Source: Fidelibacterota bacterium (GTDB taxonomy: Bacteria; Fidelibacterota; Fidelibacteria; Fidelibacterales; Fidelibacteraceae). From it: 7,685 nucleotides of DNA. The DNA is taken from contig DAOVOB010000043.1 of NCBI GenBank assembly GCA_030629925.1, forward strand, positions 1 through 7,685, in the 5' to 3' direction. The translations under genes were made by a program, and so were the position numbers. Below, one piece after another: positions 5,564-7,685 of this stretch (its first letter is position 1; each line of letters begins with the position of its first letter). A model generated the notes under the pieces. It saw nothing but the letters and a program-made list of their open reading frames with translations, did no database searches and was not told where the DNA came from.

Positions 5564-5594
5564 ACGGAGGGCATACAGTGTATATCAAAGAGCT

Positions 5595-5622
5595 TATAAA
5601 AAGGAACACAGTATTCTGTGTT
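5595..5622 (-). terminator. Intrinsic terminator of lon
   Basis: On the - strand AACACAG (5622-5616), loop AATA, and CTGTGTT (5611-5605) form a perfect 7-bp hairpin six bases after the lon stop. It is followed by CC and then TTTTTATA. The stem has only three G-C pairs, so it may be modest in strength. Its position right after the stop supports the call. Confidence 0.6.
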
Positions 5623-5628
5623 TTAATA

Positions 5629-7685
5629 TCATACTAAAACTTTGCCCACAATATCTCGATAATTGTCAACAAAAACAAAGGAAATTCCCTTCTTGACCAT
5701 TTCAGGGACCTTGTCCAGATCGGACTGATTCGCTTTGGGTAAAATGACGGTTTTAATATTCATGCGCTTTGCAGCTGTCAGTTTTTCTCTAACACCACCG
5801 ATGGGAAGTACGCGCCCACGAAGAGATAATTCACCTGTCATTGCTACATCGTGTCTTACTTTCCTGCCCGTCAGACAAGAAAGAACTGCTGTTGTAATCG
5901 CAACTCCTGCCGAAGGCCCGTCTTTCGGGATAGCTGCAGCAGGGAAATGTATATGAATATCGTGTTTCATGAATTGTACCGGTTCTACTCCGTATTCATT
6001 AGCAGAAGAGCGTAGGAAAGAGATCGCAGTTTCAACCGATTCTTTCATAACATCGCCAAGCAAACCGGTCATTTTATAATTACCTTTTCCGGGCATGAGG
6101 GTAACTTCAACAGGCAGGACATCGCCACCGCTTTCAGTATAAGCAAGACCGACAACAATACCGACTTCATTCACTACGGGTAAATTATCTTTGAAGATCT
6201 TTTTTGGACCAAGGAATTGCTCTATGTTCCCGGTATCAAGAATGATTTTTTCATGTTTATCATCTTTAGCGAATTCTCGCGCACTTTTACGACAAACTTT
6301 CGCGATTTCGCGCTCCAGATTTCTCACACCCGCTTCCATAGTATAGTGTTCTATCATTAGATCAATGGATTTGGCTGAGAAACGCAGATTACTTTTCGTT
6401 AGTCCGTTCTGTTCTATTTGACGCGGAACAAGAAACTTCTTAGCTATCTGAACCTTTTCTGGTGTGATATATCCCGGCATGGAGATCAATTCCATACGAT
6501 CAAGAAGGGCAGGAGGGATACTGTGAGTGCTGTTGGCGGTCGCTATGAAAAATACTTTCGAAAGATCAAAGGCAATTTCAAGAAAATTATCACGGAAATT
6601 TTTATTCTGTTCGGGATCCAAAACTTCCAGCAAAGCAGAAGCGGGATCACCACGGAAATCGGTACCGATCTTGTCCACTTCATCTAACATAATAACAGGA
6701 TTTTGCGAGCCGCATTTTTTAATGTATTGAATGATCCGTCCCGGCATGGAGCCAATATAAGTTCTGCGATGACCACGGATCTCGGCTTCATCACGCATAC
6801 CTCCGACTGAAAAACGGATAAATTCACGATGCATGGCCCTGGCCACACTTTTACCGATAGATGTTTTACCAACACCTGGAGGGCCAACAAGACAAAGAAT
6901 GGGGCTTTTTGCATTCTGTTTTAACTTTAAAACTGACAAAAACTCCAATATTCTGTCTTTAACATCTTCCAGTCCATAATGGTCATCATCAAGAATTGTT
7001 GAGGCTTCATTAACGTCAAGACGATCCTCAGTATATTTGCCCCAAGGAAGGTCCAACATCCAATCAATATATGTTTTACTGACAGTGTATTCAGATGAAA
7101 AAGGTGACATTAGTGCAAGTCGCTCAATTTCTTTTTCAACTGCCTTTTTAGCTTCGGATGTCATTTTTGTATCATCAAGTTTCTTATTCATTTCTACAAC
7201 ATCAGAGTCATCATCATCGGATTCGCCGAGTTCTTTCTTAATGGCTTCCAATTGCTCACGCAAGAGAAATTCACGTTGTTGTCGATTAACTTCTTTATTG
7301 ACATGCTCATTGATCTTGGCGTTCAATTCAATGATCTTGAATTCCTTTTGTAAAGTCTTAACAAGAAGGTCAAGTCGCTTGATTATATTCAATTCTTTTA
7401 GAAATTCGTATTTTTTGGAGATCTGAATGTTCAATGAGGAAGCGATCAGATCTGATAGTTTTGAGGGGTCTTCAATTGCAAAGATCACATCCTGTATTTC
7501 CTCGGGAAAAATAGGGGAGATGGATATAATTCGCTGAAAAAGATCTAAAATAGTTCTAATATAAGCTTCAGATTTAAGCTTAGGAGCGGAAACTTCCTTA
7601 AGTTGTTTTACGATTGCAGTACGGTAATCCAATTGAGTTTCCATTTCACGATCTATCGTGATGCGGTGAAGTCCGCGCAGTAAAA
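5629..7685 (-). CDS. lon: ATP-dependent Lon protease, 5' end missing
   Basis: Lon is a cytoplasmic hexameric AAA+ serine protease that unfolds and degrades damaged and regulatory proteins. The frame stays open to the window edge, where 684 residues are visible. The Met codon at 7642-7644 is internal, because the preceding residues LLRGLHRITI continue the Lon N-domain and no ribosome site precedes it. About 100 residues are missing compared with E. coli Lon (784). Counting from that Met, a coiled N-domain runs to about 185, with an acidic run SDDDDSD at 142-148. Walker A GPPGVGKT is at 254-261, Walker B VIMLDEVD at 317-324, and the sensor region IATANS near 367-372. The protease domain has the catalytic Ser578 (PKDGPSAG) and Lys621 (REKL), spaced 43 residues apart as in E. 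coli. All catalytic residues are intact. A terminator follows the stop. Confidence 0.97.
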   Translation of the reverse strand, partial: LLRGLHRITIDREMETQLDYRTAIVKQLKEVSAPKLKSEAYIRTILDLFQRIISISPIFPEEIQDVIFAIEDPSKLSDLIASSLNIQISKKYEFLKELNIIKRLDLLVKTLQKEFKIIELNAKINEHVNKEVNRQQREFLLREQLEAIKKELGESDDDDSDVVEMNKKLDDTKMTSEAKKAVEKEIERLALMSPFSSEYTVSKTYIDWMLDLPWGKYTEDRLDVNEASTILDDDHYGLEDVKDRILEFLSVLKLKQNAKSPILCLVGPPGVGKTSIGKSVARAMHREFIRFSVGGMRDEAEIRGHRRTYIGSMPGRIIQYIKKCGSQNPVIMLDEVDKIGTDFRGDPASALLEVLDPEQNKNFRDNFLEIAFDLSKVFFIATANSTHSIPPALLDRMELISMPGYITPEKVQIAKKFLVPRQIEQNGLTKSNLRFSAKSIDLMIEHYTMEAGVRNLEREIAKVCRKSAREFAKDDKHEKIILDTGNIEQFLGPKKIFKDNLPVVNEVGIVVGLAYTESGGDVLPVEVTLMPGKGNYKMTGLLGDVMKESVETAISFLRSSANEYGVEPVQFMKHDIHIHFPAAAIPKDGPSAGVAITTAVLSCLTGRKVRHDVAMTGELSLRGRVLPIGGVREKLTAAKRMNIKTVILPKANQSDLDKVPEMVKKGISFVFVDNYRDIVGKVLV

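Noticed and set aside
5476..5574. A 32-residue frame on the - strand starting MPSVSRHASRVSSYG
   Set aside because: It is a translation of the heptamer repeat, has no ribosome binding site before its ATG and overlaps the start of the COG2403 gene out of frame.
7642..7644. Met codon as the true start of lon
   Set aside because: The frame continues upstream with Lon-like residues (LLRGLHRITI), no ribosome site precedes it, and the protein would lack a large part of the N-domain.

Overview
This is a gene-dense, AT-rich stretch of a bacterial chromosome with no transposon, tRNA, rRNA or CRISPR array. It carries eight protein genes. One reads on the + strand: the 3' part of ptsI. Seven read on the - strand, in transcription order lon (5' end cut off), a COG2403 / cyclic 2,3-diphosphoglycerate synthetase-like P-loop protein, ndk, a SPOR-domain lipoprotein, yceD (DUF177), rpmF and rnc. 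No gap between genes exceeds about 140 bases.

The organism looks like a Gram-negative (diderm) bacterium: it has a lipoprotein with a lipobox and a peptidoglycan-binding SPOR domain. Clear GGAGG or AGGAGG ribosome binding sites precede several genes. One promoter candidate, upstream of yceD, also fits the Bacteroidetes-type -7 element TAnnTTTG. A COG2403-type protein and an rnc freed from the usual fatty-acid gene cluster point, with low confidence, to a candidate phylum near the FCB group (Cloacimonadota- or Marinimicrobia-like). The sequence alone does not prove this.

Layout. Positions 1-1242 hold ptsI, converging on rnc with a 31-bp overlap of the coding ends. The apparent intrinsic terminator of ptsI lies further on, inside the rnc coding sequence. 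Positions 1212-2749 hold rnc, rpmF and yceD, a translation and RNA-processing group. yceD and rpmF overlap by one base, and a hairpin sits in the leader of rnc. Positions 2833-3714 hold the SPOR lipoprotein. Positions 3756-5489 hold ndk and the COG2403 protein, separated by 6 bases and probably co-transcribed. Positions 5490-5628 are intergenic, with a GC-rich heptamer repeat and the lon terminator. Positions 5629-7685 hold lon.

The genes are mostly housekeeping: sugar phosphotransfer, RNA processing, ribosome assembly, cell wall binding, nucleotide balance and protein quality control. The least understood is the COG2403 protein beside ndk. The most striking non-coding signals are the terminator written into the antisense strand of the rnc dsRNA-binding domain, a perfect 12-bp inverted repeat inside ndk, and the repeat upstream of the COG2403 gene. 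I found no clear evidence of a wholly new multi-gene system.
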